A stretch of DNA of 56,227 nucleotides from contig JAEUKB010000094.1 in the NCBI GenBank assembly GCA_016794365.1, positions 1 through 56,227 of the forward strand, written 5' to 3'. The stretch's first letter is position 1, and each line of letters begins with the position of its first letter. The stretch comes from Myxococcales bacterium (GTDB taxonomy: Bacteria; Myxococcota_A; Polyangia; Palsa-1104; JAEUJZ01). Shown here one piece after another: positions 25,165-35,594 of the stretch. A program made the translations under genes and the position numbers. The notes under the pieces are model-generated. The model was not told the DNA's origin. It saw nothing but the letters and a program-made list of their open reading frames with translations, and ran no database searches.

Positions 25165-26052
25165 ATGCGTATTGCACACATCTCGGACCTGCACGCGCTC
25201 GACTTGGCGGGTGCGTCTCCGCTGCGCTTTCTCAGCAAGCGATTTTTTGGCTGGCTGAACCTTCTTCGCAAGCGCCGTGCTGCACATCCGACGCAGCTTC
25301 TCGATGCATTGTGCGCAGATCTTGGAAGACAGCCGCTCGATCATGTCGTGGTCACGGGAGATCTGACAAACCTTTCTCTTCCGAGTGAATTCCGACGAGC
25401 CCGACAAGCGCTGGACAGCCTGCCGTTTGGACCGCGCGGCGTGACGGCGATCCCTGGCAATCACGATGTCTACGTCTGGGATGCGTACTTTGGGCGATCG
25501 TTTGAAAAAAACCTGCTGCCTTATGCGCAGAGCGACGATGCGCCCAAAGACGAGCTTCCGACGTGGCCGATTGTGCGCGTCCGAGATCAGGTTGCGATCA
25601 TTGGCTGCTCGACGGCGCTGCCTTCCCCGATGCCGCTGGCCGATGGCTGGCTCGGTGGACGACAGCTGCGGCGACTGGAAGAGCTGCTCGACGCAACCCG
25701 AGAGCACTTTCGGATGCTGCTGATTCATCATCCGCCGCTGCCGCAGCACTTGGACTTGCTGCGCGCGCTGCGAGATCGCGGTCGGCTTCACAAGCTGCTG
25801 CGTCGCGTCGGCTGCGAGCTGGTCTTACACGGTCACGAACATCGCGATCTGAGAGGAATGCTAGATGGGCCGTCGGGACCGATTCCGGTGATCGGCGTCG
25901 GATCGGGAACCTACAACAGCCCGCACCTCGATCGGCGTGCGCGTTACAACATCTACACCGTCGAAGGCTCGGGAAAAGACGCGCGCTTTACCGTCGAGCA
26001 GCGCGTTCACGATCCCCAGTCTGGACAGTTCGTTCCGTCGCCGGTTCCGTAA
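25165..26052 (+). CDS. Calcineurin-like metallophosphoesterase
   Basis: A 295-residue protein with every metal-binding motif of the family in order: ISDLHALD (DxH), VVTGDLTN (GD), IPGNHDVYVWD (GNHD), LLIHHPPLP and VLHGHEHRDL (GHxH). There is no signal peptide. The arrangement resembles class III cyclic-nucleotide phosphodiesterase or UDP-diacylglucosamine-like proteins, but the substrate is not determined. The start is the ATG beginning MRIAHISDLH, the usual N-terminus. The gene is convergent with the lipoprotein gene (3-bp gap). Confidence 0.9.
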   Translation: MRIAHISDLHALDLAGASPLRFLSKRFFGWLNLLRKRRAAHPTQLLDALCADLGRQPLDHVVVTGDLTNLSLPSEFRRARQALDSLPFGPRGVTAIPGNHDVYVWDAYFGRSFEKNLLPYAQSDDAPKDELPTWPIVRVRDQVAIIGCSTALPSPMPLADGWLGGRQLRRLEELLDATREHFRMLLIHHPPLPQHLDLLRALRDRGRLHKLLRRVGCELVLHGHEHRDLRGMLDGPSGPIPVIGVGSGTYNSPHLDRRARYNIYTVEGSGKDARFTVEQRVHDPQSGQFVPSPVP

Positions 26053-26055
26053 GCT

Positions 26056-26964
26056 TTATTTCAGCAGCGGGTTGATGATCGGCTTGATCTTGATCTGGTC
26101 GATCGCTTTTTTGTATTCAGCTGCGCGACGACGAATGTGCGCTTTTTCGACGGACGCTTCGCTGCCACCTTTGCCGGTGGTCAGCTCCAGGAAGGTTCGT
26201 CCCGCAAGCTGTCCGACGCGACGCTCGACCTCTGCGAAGTTGATCTTGTCGTAGTCGGCGCGGCTTAGCTCGATCTGCGCCATTTCCTGGTCTTTCCAGC
26301 GCGCGCGAAACAGAAACGTCTTCAGGTCCGGGATGTTGTTAAAAAGCTGCTGAGACAGCTCCGAGAAGAACGAGATGACCTGCGCGTAGTCGATCTCTTT
26401 GGCCCATTCCTCGGTCACACCCTCGGTAAACGGCACGATGATCGTCACCGAGTGCGCTGGCGCATCCGCTTTGTATTCCAGCTTGCGCTTGAGCTTCCGA
26501 TCGGCGCGCGACGACAGCTTGATCGCGGCTTCCACTTGCTGCCACAGCTCCAGCGCGATCTTGTTTTCAAACGTCGGCGACTTTTCCCCCGGTTTCTGCG
26601 TCACACTTCCGACGGGAGACAGCGGTGGCGTCTTGAACTGCGCTTCGTCGGTATAGACAAAGCCGCCAAGCTGCGTCGGAGGATAGTCGCGCCGCGTCAT
26701 CAAGTGGCGATACAGCGCTTGCAGGTACTTTTCCGCGTCGCCGTGCTTGGTGTCGGCAGAAACCAGGATGTGATACTCAGCGACGAGCTTTTTGTCGTCC
26801 CACTCGTCTTTGAGCACCTTGCACGAGCTTCCGATTTCTTTGGGACAGACGGTGTCGGGCTTGGGTCCGGTGTCAGGTGGCGGCTCGTTTTGCGGGCAGC
26901 CAGCAAGAGAAGTCATGGCGAAGGCGACAGAGAGTAGCCATGGAAAAGTGCGTACCTTGCTCAT
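26056..26964 (-). CDS. Lipoprotein of unknown function
   Basis: A 302-residue protein with a lipoprotein signal (PWLLSVAFAMTSLAGC; the lipid-bearing Cys is near residue 23) and then a Pro-rich linker. The mature part is mixed alpha/beta and charged; no domain is recognised. It sits 55 bp downstream of the L,D-transpeptidase gene on the same strand, so a periplasmic or envelope role is likely but unproven. Confidence 0.75.
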   Translation of the reverse strand: MSKVRTFPWLLSVAFAMTSLAGCPQNEPPPDTGPKPDTVCPKEIGSSCKVLKDEWDDKKLVAEYHILVSADTKHGDAEKYLQALYRHLMTRRDYPPTQLGGFVYTDEAQFKTPPLSPVGSVTQKPGEKSPTFENKIALELWQQVEAAIKLSSRADRKLKRKLEYKADAPAHSVTIIVPFTEGVTEEWAKEIDYAQVISFFSELSQQLFNNIPDLKTFLFRARWKDQEMAQIELSRADYDKINFAEVERRVGQLAGRTFLELTTGKGGSEASVEKAHIRRRAAEYKKAIDQIKIKPIINPLLK

Positions 26965-27019
26965 CGCAGCCAGGCTACTTCTTGCTCTGTGGAAGCGTCA
27001 ATCACAGTTCAGTCAGCGA

Positions 27020-28939
27020 CTAACGAGCCGGATTCGTCACAGGCGGAGTCGTCGTCGGCTGCGCGGGGCTTACTGCTGGGGTCGCTGGCGTCGCTGTCGC
27101 CGCGCCCGGTGTCGCGCCTGGTGGACCGACGGGAGGTTTGGTTCCCGGCGGAGGCAGCGGGGGCAAGCCCTGCTCGGCGCGCAGACGGTTGGTTTCCTCG
27201 AAGCGCTCGCTCTCATCATCGCGATCGGGCGGTCCGATCGGACGATCCTGATGAAACGCGGGTCGCCGTCCCGAGTCATGCACGTACAGCATTGGCCACT
27301 GCGTCACATCCGTCGGTCGCACCGAAGTCCAGCCGGGAGGCAGCGCGGGCTTTAACAGCTCGAACACATAGCGCGCATCGAGCGGCGACACATTGATGCA
27401 GCCATGCGACTTCACATAGCCGAAGCGATCGTGCCAGTACGCGCCGTGGATCGCGTTGTGAGCCTGAAAGAACGTGGACCACGGAACCATGTTCACAAAG
27501 TACGGCTTGTCGTCGTACGGCTGGCTCTTCATGGTGATCGCAGCGACGCGCGCCCACACGGGATAGATTCCGATCGGCGTTGCGTTGTTTTTGCCCGACG
27601 ACACGAGCGTTGCGTAGATCGGCTTGTCGTTTTCGTAGGCAACCAGCACCTGCTCACCGAGATCCGCGTCGAACCACTGCGGGTTTACGCCGATTTCGGC
27701 GGGCTTGGCGATCTTCCGCACTTCATTGACGGCATATGCAGGAACCCACATCGTCAGCTCGGGGATCGGTGCGGCTGGATCTGGACCCGTCGCGGCTTGC
27801 GCTGGCGTCCCAGGTGCGGTTGCCGTCTGTGCGTTGGCTTGCGCTGGCGCTGGTGCCGCCGGAGCTGTCTTGGGAATGGCTGGGCTTGCCGTCGCTGGTG
27901 CTGTCGCTACGGTCGGTAGCGCTGGTGGCGGCAGCGGTGCCGTGGTCAGCGGGAACTGCTGTGCTGGCTCTGCCGAGCGACGAACTTTCAGCCAGCGCTT
28001 TCCTTTGACCGTCTGCTCTTCCAAGATGTCAACGCGCGTTCGTCGCGGCAGCGTCGCAATCACCGCAGGCTGATCGGGCGCTGCCTGCACCTTGAGCTGC
28101 TCGGACAGCACCCAGCCAAACGGCAGATGGGTCTTGTCGTCGATCATCACACCGTGCCACTGCGAGGTCGCCGACATCTGATACGTGCCTTTGGACGGCA
28201 GGATCTTGCCCTCGACGCTTTGCAGGTATGTCTCGCCTTCGTGCTTGAAGTTCTTTTCGATGGCGACGGAGTCACCCTTGGCAAGCTTGCGCTCGGGCTC
28301 TTCGTTGTTTTTGAACGCTTCGAGGCTGGCCCACATTGGCATCTCTTGCGCGGACACCATGATGTAGCGATACGGGACGCGCTCACCGGGGACGATCTTG
28401 TAGACGGGATCGGTGGTGGCGGGCTCGTTTGTGGGCTTTCCGTGATCGCTGCACATCCAGCCAAATGGCTGCACCGCGAGCCAGCGCTTGGAATGGCACC
28501 AGCGCGTGCTCTTGGCGAGGATCTCTCCGCGCACCGCGATGCGAGTACCCGGCACGACGGTCCCAACCATCGGAGCGCCGTAATACGGACGCGCAAGCAC
28601 CTGTGGATCGCCTTCTTCTGGCTTCGCGACTTCAAACACCCGGACCGCGCTCGGCAGCGGCTCGGGCTCGGGTAGCATGTTGGGCGGCGTGTAAGGCCGA
28701 ACCTCACCTTTCTTGAGCTCTCGGAACTTTCCGCCGATCCAGAACTTGCGCACCTTTTTGGCGGGCGCGTTGGGATCCGCTGGCATACCAGGCTGGCCGG
28801 GCGCTGCGGCTTGTGCAGTGGCCGGACTTGCGGCGGGAGCGGCTGCCGGGGGCGGGACAGGTGTGGGGGATGGTTGTGCCAGCACGATACCGACGGGCAC
28901 ACTGGCAAGCAGCGAGATGAGTGGACGATATAAACGCAC
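27020..28939 (-). CDS. L,D-transpeptidase (YkuD) with SH3-like repeats
   Basis: A 639-residue exported protein starting at GTG. After the signal peptide (LISLLASVPVGIVLAQ) and a Pro/Ala linker come two SH3-like segments (GTRIAVRGEILAKSTRWCHS; RRTRVDILEEQTVKGKRWLK), a Pro/Ala-rich spacer and a YkuD domain with HDRFGYVKSHGCINVSPLDA, holding the catalytic Cys near residue 510. The tail from ~580 is Pro/Gly/Thr-rich and disordered. L,D-transpeptidases make 3-3 peptidoglycan crosslinks or attach proteins to diaminopimelate, which matches the mDAP-type MurE encoded 4 kb away. Confidence 0.9.
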   Translation of the reverse strand: MRLYRPLISLLASVPVGIVLAQPSPTPVPPPAAAPAASPATAQAAAPGQPGMPADPNAPAKKVRKFWIGGKFRELKKGEVRPYTPPNMLPEPEPLPSAVRVFEVAKPEEGDPQVLARPYYGAPMVGTVVPGTRIAVRGEILAKSTRWCHSKRWLAVQPFGWMCSDHGKPTNEPATTDPVYKIVPGERVPYRYIMVSAQEMPMWASLEAFKNNEEPERKLAKGDSVAIEKNFKHEGETYLQSVEGKILPSKGTYQMSATSQWHGVMIDDKTHLPFGWVLSEQLKVQAAPDQPAVIATLPRRTRVDILEEQTVKGKRWLKVRRSAEPAQQFPLTTAPLPPPALPTVATAPATASPAIPKTAPAAPAPAQANAQTATAPGTPAQAATGPDPAAPIPELTMWVPAYAVNEVRKIAKPAEIGVNPQWFDADLGEQVLVAYENDKPIYATLVSSGKNNATPIGIYPVWARVAAITMKSQPYDDKPYFVNMVPWSTFFQAHNAIHGAYWHDRFGYVKSHGCINVSPLDARYVFELLKPALPPGWTSVRPTDVTQWPMLYVHDSGRRPAFHQDRPIGPPDRDDESERFEETNRLRAEQGLPPLPPPGTKPPVGPPGATPGAATATPATPAVSPAQPTTTPPVTNPAR

Positions 28940-29129
28940 GACCTCAGTACCTTAGCACGGGTGAAACGCCGCGCGAGGCTGTGGTCGTGGCGTACACATG
29001 CCGCTTGCGCAGAAAAGTTGTCGGAGCGGCAGACTTTACCCAGGCGCAGCGACCCGCCTACTTGGCGACCCATTGGAGCCAATTTGGGTGCCTTGACCGG
29101 GCTTTGCGACTCTTCGATGATTAGGGAGG

Positions 29130-31799
29130 ATGTCTGGCCCCAATAAGAAAGAGCCTCCCGGTAGTCCGGGATCAGGGCAGACCCCTGGCAATCGCCTGGG
29201 GTCCGCTCGTGGGGCGGGCAGTGTATCCGACGAGAAACTGGCTGAAACGATGGATGTTCCGTTCGGCACTGCGATTCCGACGATGTCGGAACCGACGATG
29301 TCGCGACGGCACGATGCTCGCATCGGCCAGATGTTTGGCAAGTACCGCGTCGAGTCGGTGATCGGCAAAGGCGGTATGGGCCTGGTCTACGAGGGTGAAG
29401 ACACGATCCTCAGTCGCCGGGTCGCCATCAAGTTCCTACCCGAGTCGCTTACGTCGAGCCCGAAAGCCGTTGAGCGCTTCATCACCGAGGCGCAGGTCGC
29501 AGGCCGACTGAACCATCCCAACATCATCGCCATCTACGACATTGGTCAGGAGGACGAGCACTACTACATCGTGATGGAGCTGCTCAATCCCTCATCTGCG
29601 TCGAGCCATGTCAAAGAAAAGGGAGCGCTTCATTACACCGAGGCCTGCAAGATCGTCCACGACTGCTGTTCGGCGCTGCATGCTGCGCATCATGCGGGAC
29701 TGGTCCATCGCGACATCAAGCCAGACAACATCCTCTGTTCGCCGATGGGCTCGACCAAGCTGGTCGATTTTGGGCTGGTCAAAGACGTTCATTACGACGA
29801 CGGATCGCTGACGCAGACGGGCGTGGTTGCGGGCACGCCGCTGTACATGAGTCCCGAGCAAGCCAGCGACGGTGAAGTGGATCGTCGAAGCGATATCTAT
29901 TCGCTGGGCGCGACGTTTTACACGCTACTGACGGGAAAAGCGCCTTATACGGGCGAAGCGGCACCGCAGATCATGTTCAAGCATGTGACGGCTCCGACGC
30001 CGGACCCTCGGGAGCTTGTGCCTGAGATTCCAGAACAAGTGGTCGCGGTTCTGAATCGAGCGATGGAAAAGTCACCGGCGGATCGCTATCAGACCGCCGA
30101 GGAAATGCGACAGGCGCTGGAGCTGGTCTTGGCGACGGCTCCGCGACGGCAGTTTGTCTTTCTGGTTGAGCATGAACCGTCGTTGCTCATGATGAAGCGT
30201 CCGCTGCGTGCGACGCTGCCACCGCCGCTGAATCCGCTCAACTCGCTCAATCCTCGGATGTCGTCGCAGATGCCGGTGGTGTCGATGCCGAGCAATCGCT
30301 CGCTGTCGCCGCTCGGGGAAAACTCGAACCCGCGTAACTCCGGCAACAACTCGCGCATCTCGGGCAACAGCACGCGCGTGTCCGGCGGCAATGCGCCGAT
30401 TTCAGACCTGCAAATGGTTGGCTCGGGCAGGCTGTCGCAGCCGTCTCAGCAGCAGAGCAGCTATCCGATGCTTCTCGGCGGTGCGGGTCTGTTTGCGGCG
30501 CTGTTGGCGCTGGCTCTCGTCGTGTGGCGGTTCGTTCATCCCATCGAGCCGGTGATCAATCCGCCGGTTGCCGGTGATGCTGGCGCTGCGAGTGCGGCTC
30601 CGCTGCCGCCCATTCGCGTCGGTGTGCTGAACTCACTGTCGGGAACGATGGCGATCTCGACGAGACCGATTGTGGAAGCGACGCTGCTGGCCATCGATGA
30701 GATCAACGCGCAAGGTGGTCTGCTCGGACGACGGATTGATGCGGTTCGCGTCGATGGTCGCTCGGACAACAACACGTTTGCACTCGAGACAGAGCGGCTG
30801 ATCAAGCAGGAAAAGGTCGTGACGATCTTCGGTGGCTGGACGCCGTCGAATCGTCGAGCGATGAAGCCGCTGCTGGAAAAGTACGATCACTTGCTGATCT
30901 TCCCGGCGCGCGACGAGGGAATGGAAGACTCGCACAACATCATCTATCTGGGCTCGACGCCGCATCAGCAGGTGATGCCAGCGACGCATTGGGCACTGGA
31001 AAAGCTGGGAGCGAAGCGGCTGTTCTTCATCGGGCTCGACGGACTGTGGGGTCACATCTCGCATGAGCTGGTGCGCGACACAATCAAAGGAACATCAGCC
31101 AAGATCGTCGGAAAAGAGTTTGTCTTGCTGTCGGAGACGGACTTTTCAGGGATCGTGAAGAAGCTACAGTCGTCCCGAGCGGACGTGGTGTTGAACTTTG
31201 TGCAAGGTGACTCGAACTTGCCGCTGTTCCGAGAACTGCGTAACGCGGGTCTGACCCCGGCGAAGCTGCCGGTGATTTCGTTTGGCATTGGTGAAAACGA
31301 GATCTCGCAGCTCGAAGGCGTGGATCTGGCGGGCGACTACCTGGCGTGGAGCTACTTCGAGTCGGTGGACAGGCCGCAAAACAAGCAGTTTGTCGAATCG
31401 TTTAAGAAAAAGTTCGGCGACCATCGCGGCATCAGCGATCCGATGGAAGCGGCCTACGCAGGCGTGCAGCTGTGGGCACAAGCGGTGCGCGAAGCTGGAA
31501 CCGATGATGTGCGTGCGATTCGACGAGCGCTCCAAGGGCAGAGCATCGAAGGTCCGGGTGCGACGCTGCGACTTGATCCGGGCAACAACCACGCGTGGAA
31601 GATGTTTCGGATGGGCAAGATCGTCGATTCAGCGCGGATCGAGGTCGTGTACAGCAGCGACAAACTCTTGTCTCCAGAGCCGTTTCCCGGAACACGAACA
31701 CGCGCTGAATGGGAAGCGCTGCTTCAATTTTTGTTCAATCAGTGGAAAGGCAACTGGGTGAACGCAGAGCGTCCCAACCTGCTCAAGCGTCCCAAGTGA
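29130..31799 (+). CDS. Ser/Thr kinase fused to UrtA-like extracellular solute sensor
   Basis: An 889-residue protein. Residues ~70-330 are a Hanks-type kinase: VIGKGGMGLVYEG, VAIKFLPE (ATP-binding Lys), HRDIKPDNIL (catalytic loop), VDFGLVKD and MSPEQASDGEVDRRSDIYSLG. A Ser/Asn-rich linker follows, then one membrane helix (~447-468, GGAGLFAALLALALVVW). The outer part (~490-870) matches the periplasmic-binding fold of urea/short-chain-amide ABC receptors: RVGVLNSLSGTMAIS, IDEINAQGGLLGRRIDAV, VTIFGGWTPSNRRA and GSTPHQQVMPATHWALEKLG. This suggests a receptor kinase for a small amide or amino acid. The AGGGAGG before the ATG has no spacer, so the true start is uncertain; the next in-frame ATG is about 40 codons later. 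Confidence 0.9.
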   Translation: MSGPNKKEPPGSPGSGQTPGNRLGSARGAGSVSDEKLAETMDVPFGTAIPTMSEPTMSRRHDARIGQMFGKYRVESVIGKGGMGLVYEGEDTILSRRVAIKFLPESLTSSPKAVERFITEAQVAGRLNHPNIIAIYDIGQEDEHYYIVMELLNPSSASSHVKEKGALHYTEACKIVHDCCSALHAAHHAGLVHRDIKPDNILCSPMGSTKLVDFGLVKDVHYDDGSLTQTGVVAGTPLYMSPEQASDGEVDRRSDIYSLGATFYTLLTGKAPYTGEAAPQIMFKHVTAPTPDPRELVPEIPEQVVAVLNRAMEKSPADRYQTAEEMRQALELVLATAPRRQFVFLVEHEPSLLMMKRPLRATLPPPLNPLNSLNPRMSSQMPVVSMPSNRSLSPLGENSNPRNSGNNSRISGNSTRVSGGNAPISDLQMVGSGRLSQPSQQQSSYPMLLGGAGLFAALLALALVVWRFVHPIEPVINPPVAGDAGAASAAPLPPIRVGVLNSLSGTMAISTRPIVEATLLAIDEINAQGGLLGRRIDAVRVDGRSDNNTFALETERLIKQEKVVTIFGGWTPSNRRAMKPLLEKYDHLLIFPARDEGMEDSHNIIYLGSTPHQQVMPATHWALEKLGAKRLFFIGLDGLWGHISHELVRDTIKGTSAKIVGKEFVLLSETDFSGIVKKLQSSRADVVLNFVQGDSNLPLFRELRNAGLTPAKLPVISFGIGENEISQLEGVDLAGDYLAWSYFESVDRPQNKQFVESFKKKFGDHRGISDPMEAAYAGVQLWAQAVREAGTDDVRAIRRALQGQSIEGPGATLRLDPGNNHAWKMFRMGKIVDSARIEVVYSSDKLLSPEPFPGTRTRAEWEALLQFLFNQWKGNWVNAERPNLLKRPK

Positions 31800-31850
31800 C
31801 CGACGCCGGATTCATCGCTGTGTGAAGTCAGGTTTCGTCGCTGCGTACAG

Positions 31851-33359
31851 CTAGTCTTCGTCGTCCGCTGGATCGTCTTTGCCACTGTCGATGTCGTACT
31901 TGCGCATCAGCTTGCGGAAGTATTTGCGATCGATGTCGGCGGTGCGGGCTGCGTGCGAGATGTTGCCTTTGTGCTTCTTGAGCAAGTTCGTCACGTATTT
32001 TTGCTCAAACTGCGCGATCCACAGATCTTTGGCGTCTTTGAAAGGCAGCTCCAAGCGCGGCTCGTTTTGGCTGATGCTTCCCGACGGAGTATCGACGATA
32101 AGACGCGGCACATCGTGGCTTGGCCTGATTTCCGTCGCTGACAGTGCTTGAGGCAAGAAGCCGTGGCTGTCTCCGCTGCGTACGTTTTCGGGCAAATCGT
32201 CGCTGCGAACGTGTGAGTCCGAAGCAAAGCTGACGGCGCGCTCGATGGCGTTGACCAGCTCGCGGATGTTGCCCGGCCAGCGGTACCTGGTGAGCAGCTC
32301 CATCGCGTCGCCAGAGACGCTGGTACACTTGCGGCTTCCGTCGGGAAGTCGATTGTAGTTGTGCTCGCTTAAAAACGACTCGACGAGCAGAGGGATGTCG
32401 TCGCTGCGCTCACGAAGCGGCGGCAAGACCAGACGAACCACCGACAGCCGATAGTACAAGTCCTGACGGAATCGTCCGGCGCGAACTTCCTCTTCCAGCT
32501 GACGATTGGTGGCGGCGATGATGCGAACGTCGATCTTGAGCGACCGAGTGGCTCCGACGCGACGAATCTCTCGCTGCTCCAGCGCGCGCAGCAGCTTTGG
32601 TTGAAGCTCCATCGGTAGCTCGCCCAGCTCATCGATGAACAGCGTCGAGTTGTGCGCCATCTCAAACAGACCCTGCCTGGTCATGATGGCACCGGTGAAG
32701 CTGCCTTTTTCGTGACCGAACAGCTCGGACTCGATCAGGTTCTTTGGGACCGCGCCGCAGTCGAACACCATCAGCGACTGACTGGCCCGCTGCGACAGCT
32801 TGTGAATGGTCTGCGCGACCACTTCTTTGCCGGTTCCTGTTTCGCCCTCGATGATGACTGTTGCTCCCGTCGGTGCGATCTTTTCGATGACCGCGTAGAG
32901 CTCTCGCATCTTGACGTTTTTGCCGATGATGTCGCCAAGGCGATTCTTCGACGAAGGAACGACTTCGACGCGGTCTTGCGAGGTGTAAAACAAAATGTCG
33001 GTCTGTCCGACGGAAATGGTGCAGCCTGGGCTCAGATACGCTTCTCGCACCCGCACGGAGTTGACGTATGTTCCGTTGGTAGAGCCGAGGTCGCGAATCA
33101 GATATCCCTGCTCGTCTTGATCGATGCGACAGTGTACGCGCGATACCGTTTCATCACGCAAGACCAGGTCGTTGTCGTCCGTCGCTCCGATGCGGATTGT
33201 GCTCTGATCGAAGGGATGCTCTTCGCGCAGCCCGCCATGGTGAGTAATCAGCCTACAGACGCGGACCTGGATGGTCTGAGGACGCGCACCGTCATAGTGC
33301 ACCTTGGTCGGCGGCGGAATGTCTGGGAACTTCCGTCGCTGCTCTGACGGTGTGGTCAT
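31851..33359 (-). CDS. FHA-domain sigma-54-dependent transcriptional activator
   Basis: A 502-residue bacterial enhancer-binding protein. An N-terminal FHA domain (~30-130; RVHCRIDQDEQGYLIRDLGS then TNGTYVN) would read a phosphothreonine made by a Ser/Thr kinase. The AAA+ core has GETGTGKEVVAQ (Walker A), the sigma54 contact loop as GSFTGA rather than the usual GAFTGA, LFIDELGELP (Walker B) and RWPGNIRELVNAIERAV. A Fis-type helix-turn-helix (GNISHAARTADIDRKYFRKL) closes the protein. The kinase gene convergent at 29130-31799 is a natural upstream partner. Such FHA-EBPs are typical of myxobacteria. Confidence 0.95.
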   Translation of the reverse strand: MTTPSEQRRKFPDIPPPTKVHYDGARPQTIQVRVCRLITHHGGLREEHPFDQSTIRIGATDDNDLVLRDETVSRVHCRIDQDEQGYLIRDLGSTNGTYVNSVRVREAYLSPGCTISVGQTDILFYTSQDRVEVVPSSKNRLGDIIGKNVKMRELYAVIEKIAPTGATVIIEGETGTGKEVVAQTIHKLSQRASQSLMVFDCGAVPKNLIESELFGHEKGSFTGAIMTRQGLFEMAHNSTLFIDELGELPMELQPKLLRALEQREIRRVGATRSLKIDVRIIAATNRQLEEEVRAGRFRQDLYYRLSVVRLVLPPLRERSDDIPLLVESFLSEHNYNRLPDGSRKCTSVSGDAMELLTRYRWPGNIRELVNAIERAVSFASDSHVRSDDLPENVRSGDSHGFLPQALSATEIRPSHDVPRLIVDTPSGSISQNEPRLELPFKDAKDLWIAQFEQKYVTNLLKKHKGNISHAARTADIDRKYFRKLMRKYDIDSGKDDPADDED

Positions 33360-33375
33360 TGGTAATAATTAAACA

Positions 33376-33416
33376 TGTAATGTAAATTACAGTCAAGAAT
33401 GGCGCACAAATGCGCC
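33376..33416. promoter_or_regulatory. Palindromes upstream of the FHA-sigma54 activator
   Basis: TGTAAT-GTAA-ATTACA (33376-33391) lies 17-32 bp upstream of the activator start, and GGCGCA-CAAA-TGCGCC (33401-33416) follows it. The whole 33360-33500 stretch is clearly more A/T-rich than its surroundings, fitting a promoter region. The first palindrome may be an operator; the second could be a small hairpin. No sigma-54 -24/-12 site was identified with confidence. Confidence 0.45.
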
Positions 33417-33548
33417 GTCGCCAACGCTGGCAATATTTAGGGTCTACACTACGGAATAATTTTTAATTTCTGTAACTTAAAATACCAAATTGACCTCTTT
33501 GTCTGTGCGATGGTCGCTTTGTGCAGTGTGCGTCGTTGGCATGACCGC

Positions 33549-34073
33549 TCACTCTTCGGTGACTTCGTCCGTCGCTGCGCTCGATCGAGGATCGTCGCTG
33601 CGTGACACTGCGACTTGGCTGAGGCTGTGGTCTGGACGCGCCCACAAGAGCAGGGTCAGACGACGTACGACGCGCGGATGCGGATGTGTGCGCGGCCCGA
33701 GATCGTAGTCAAGCCACACCTGGCTGCCTTCTTCACTGGTCAGCAGATGCACCGCCGACGGAAGTCTCTCGTGAGAGAGCACCGTTTCGTCTTGCTCTTG
33801 CGCCAGCTGCTCGGCCAGCTGTCCCGCTTGATCGATGCCCGCCAGCAGGGTCAGTCGCTGACGCAGCAGCACGCGCAGCATGTGGCCTTGGCTCGACGGC
33901 AGACCGATACAAATGTCACTCGGCTGCCGATCCGCAAGGATGCTTGGCAGATCGGTGACGGAGATCATCGTATGTGGCAGTCCCGGCGCACGGGGCGGCA
34001 CACTGTTTCGGAAGCCTCGACGCAGCAACGCAGCTCCTTCTGTGGAAGAAGAGACATGCACGGCATGTGCCAT
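33549..34073 (-). CDS. Hypothetical protein
   Basis: A 174-residue reading frame, weakly supported. The middle (LPSILADRQPSDICIGLPSS, then AEQLAQEQDETVLSHERLPS) looks like real protein, and SGTTCs of the opposite strand do not. I recognise no domain. The start is uncertain: ATG at 34073 is used, and upstream non-ATG starts to about 34130 are in frame. A competing plus-strand frame covers the same stretch but has an unnatural Arg/Gln-rich composition. Neighbours on both sides are on the minus strand. Confidence 0.45.
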   Translation of the reverse strand: MAHAVHVSSSTEGAALLRRGFRNSVPPRAPGLPHTMISVTDLPSILADRQPSDICIGLPSSQGHMLRVLLRQRLTLLAGIDQAGQLAEQLAQEQDETVLSHERLPSAVHLLTSEEGSQVWLDYDLGPRTHPHPRVVRRLTLLLWARPDHSLSQVAVSRSDDPRSSAATDEVTEE

Positions 34074-34197
34074 CACTGCGGACGGAGTTTTCAGACGGAC
34101 ACTGCGTCGCAGACTGGCTAAGCAGGCCAAATCAGCGGTTCAAGCGCTCGGACGTTGTCCGGCTGGCCGGATGCGCATGACGTTGTGAACGATTGTC

Positions 34198-34246
34198 TGG
34201 GGTCTTATGTGCCCACGTCCCCGGTCGCTTGGGTCCATAGACCCCA
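34198..34246. other. Long imperfect hairpin
   Basis: TGGGGTCTTATG (34198-34209) pairs with CATAGACCCCA (34236-34246) with one bulged T, and GCCCA/TGGGT extends the stem inward. It lies between the hypothetical gene and the acyl-CoA dehydrogenase stop. No T-run follows on either strand; it could be a terminator-like stem or a structured RNA. Confidence 0.45.
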
Positions 34247-34290
34247 GGTAAGCACGCTACAGTGAATTCACCGATGAGATAGCGACGAGG

Positions 34291-34325
34291 ACGAAGCGAG
34301 GAAAACGAAGCGAGGAAGACGAAGC
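34291..34325. repeat. Short 14-bp tandem repeat
   Basis: ACGAAGCGAGGAA recurs with a 14-bp period two and a half times, just downstream of the acyl-CoA dehydrogenase stop codon (on its strand). It is a simple purine-rich repeat with no evident coding role. Confidence 0.6.
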
Positions 34326-34345
34326 CAAAGCGGAGTCAGCGACGG

Positions 34346-35509
<1,164 letters not shown>

Positions 35510-35594
35510 CTGTTGGATCTCCTCTTTCGCGGTGCGAATTTACGTCGTTTTGCGCTTCCTTGGGACCGTTTGCGGCGCTTTTGGCGGTCGTTTC

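Noticed and set aside
31800..31850. tRNA or small RNA gene in gaps between core genes
   Set aside because: Scanning the spacers by eye gave no cloverleaf with a TTCRA arm and matching acceptor stem. No RNA gene can be supported in this window.
33615..34121. Plus-strand frame opposite the 33549-34073 hypothetical gene
   Set aside because: Composition is dominated by Arg, Gln and His with no secondary-structure pattern, typical of an antisense frame in GC-rich DNA.
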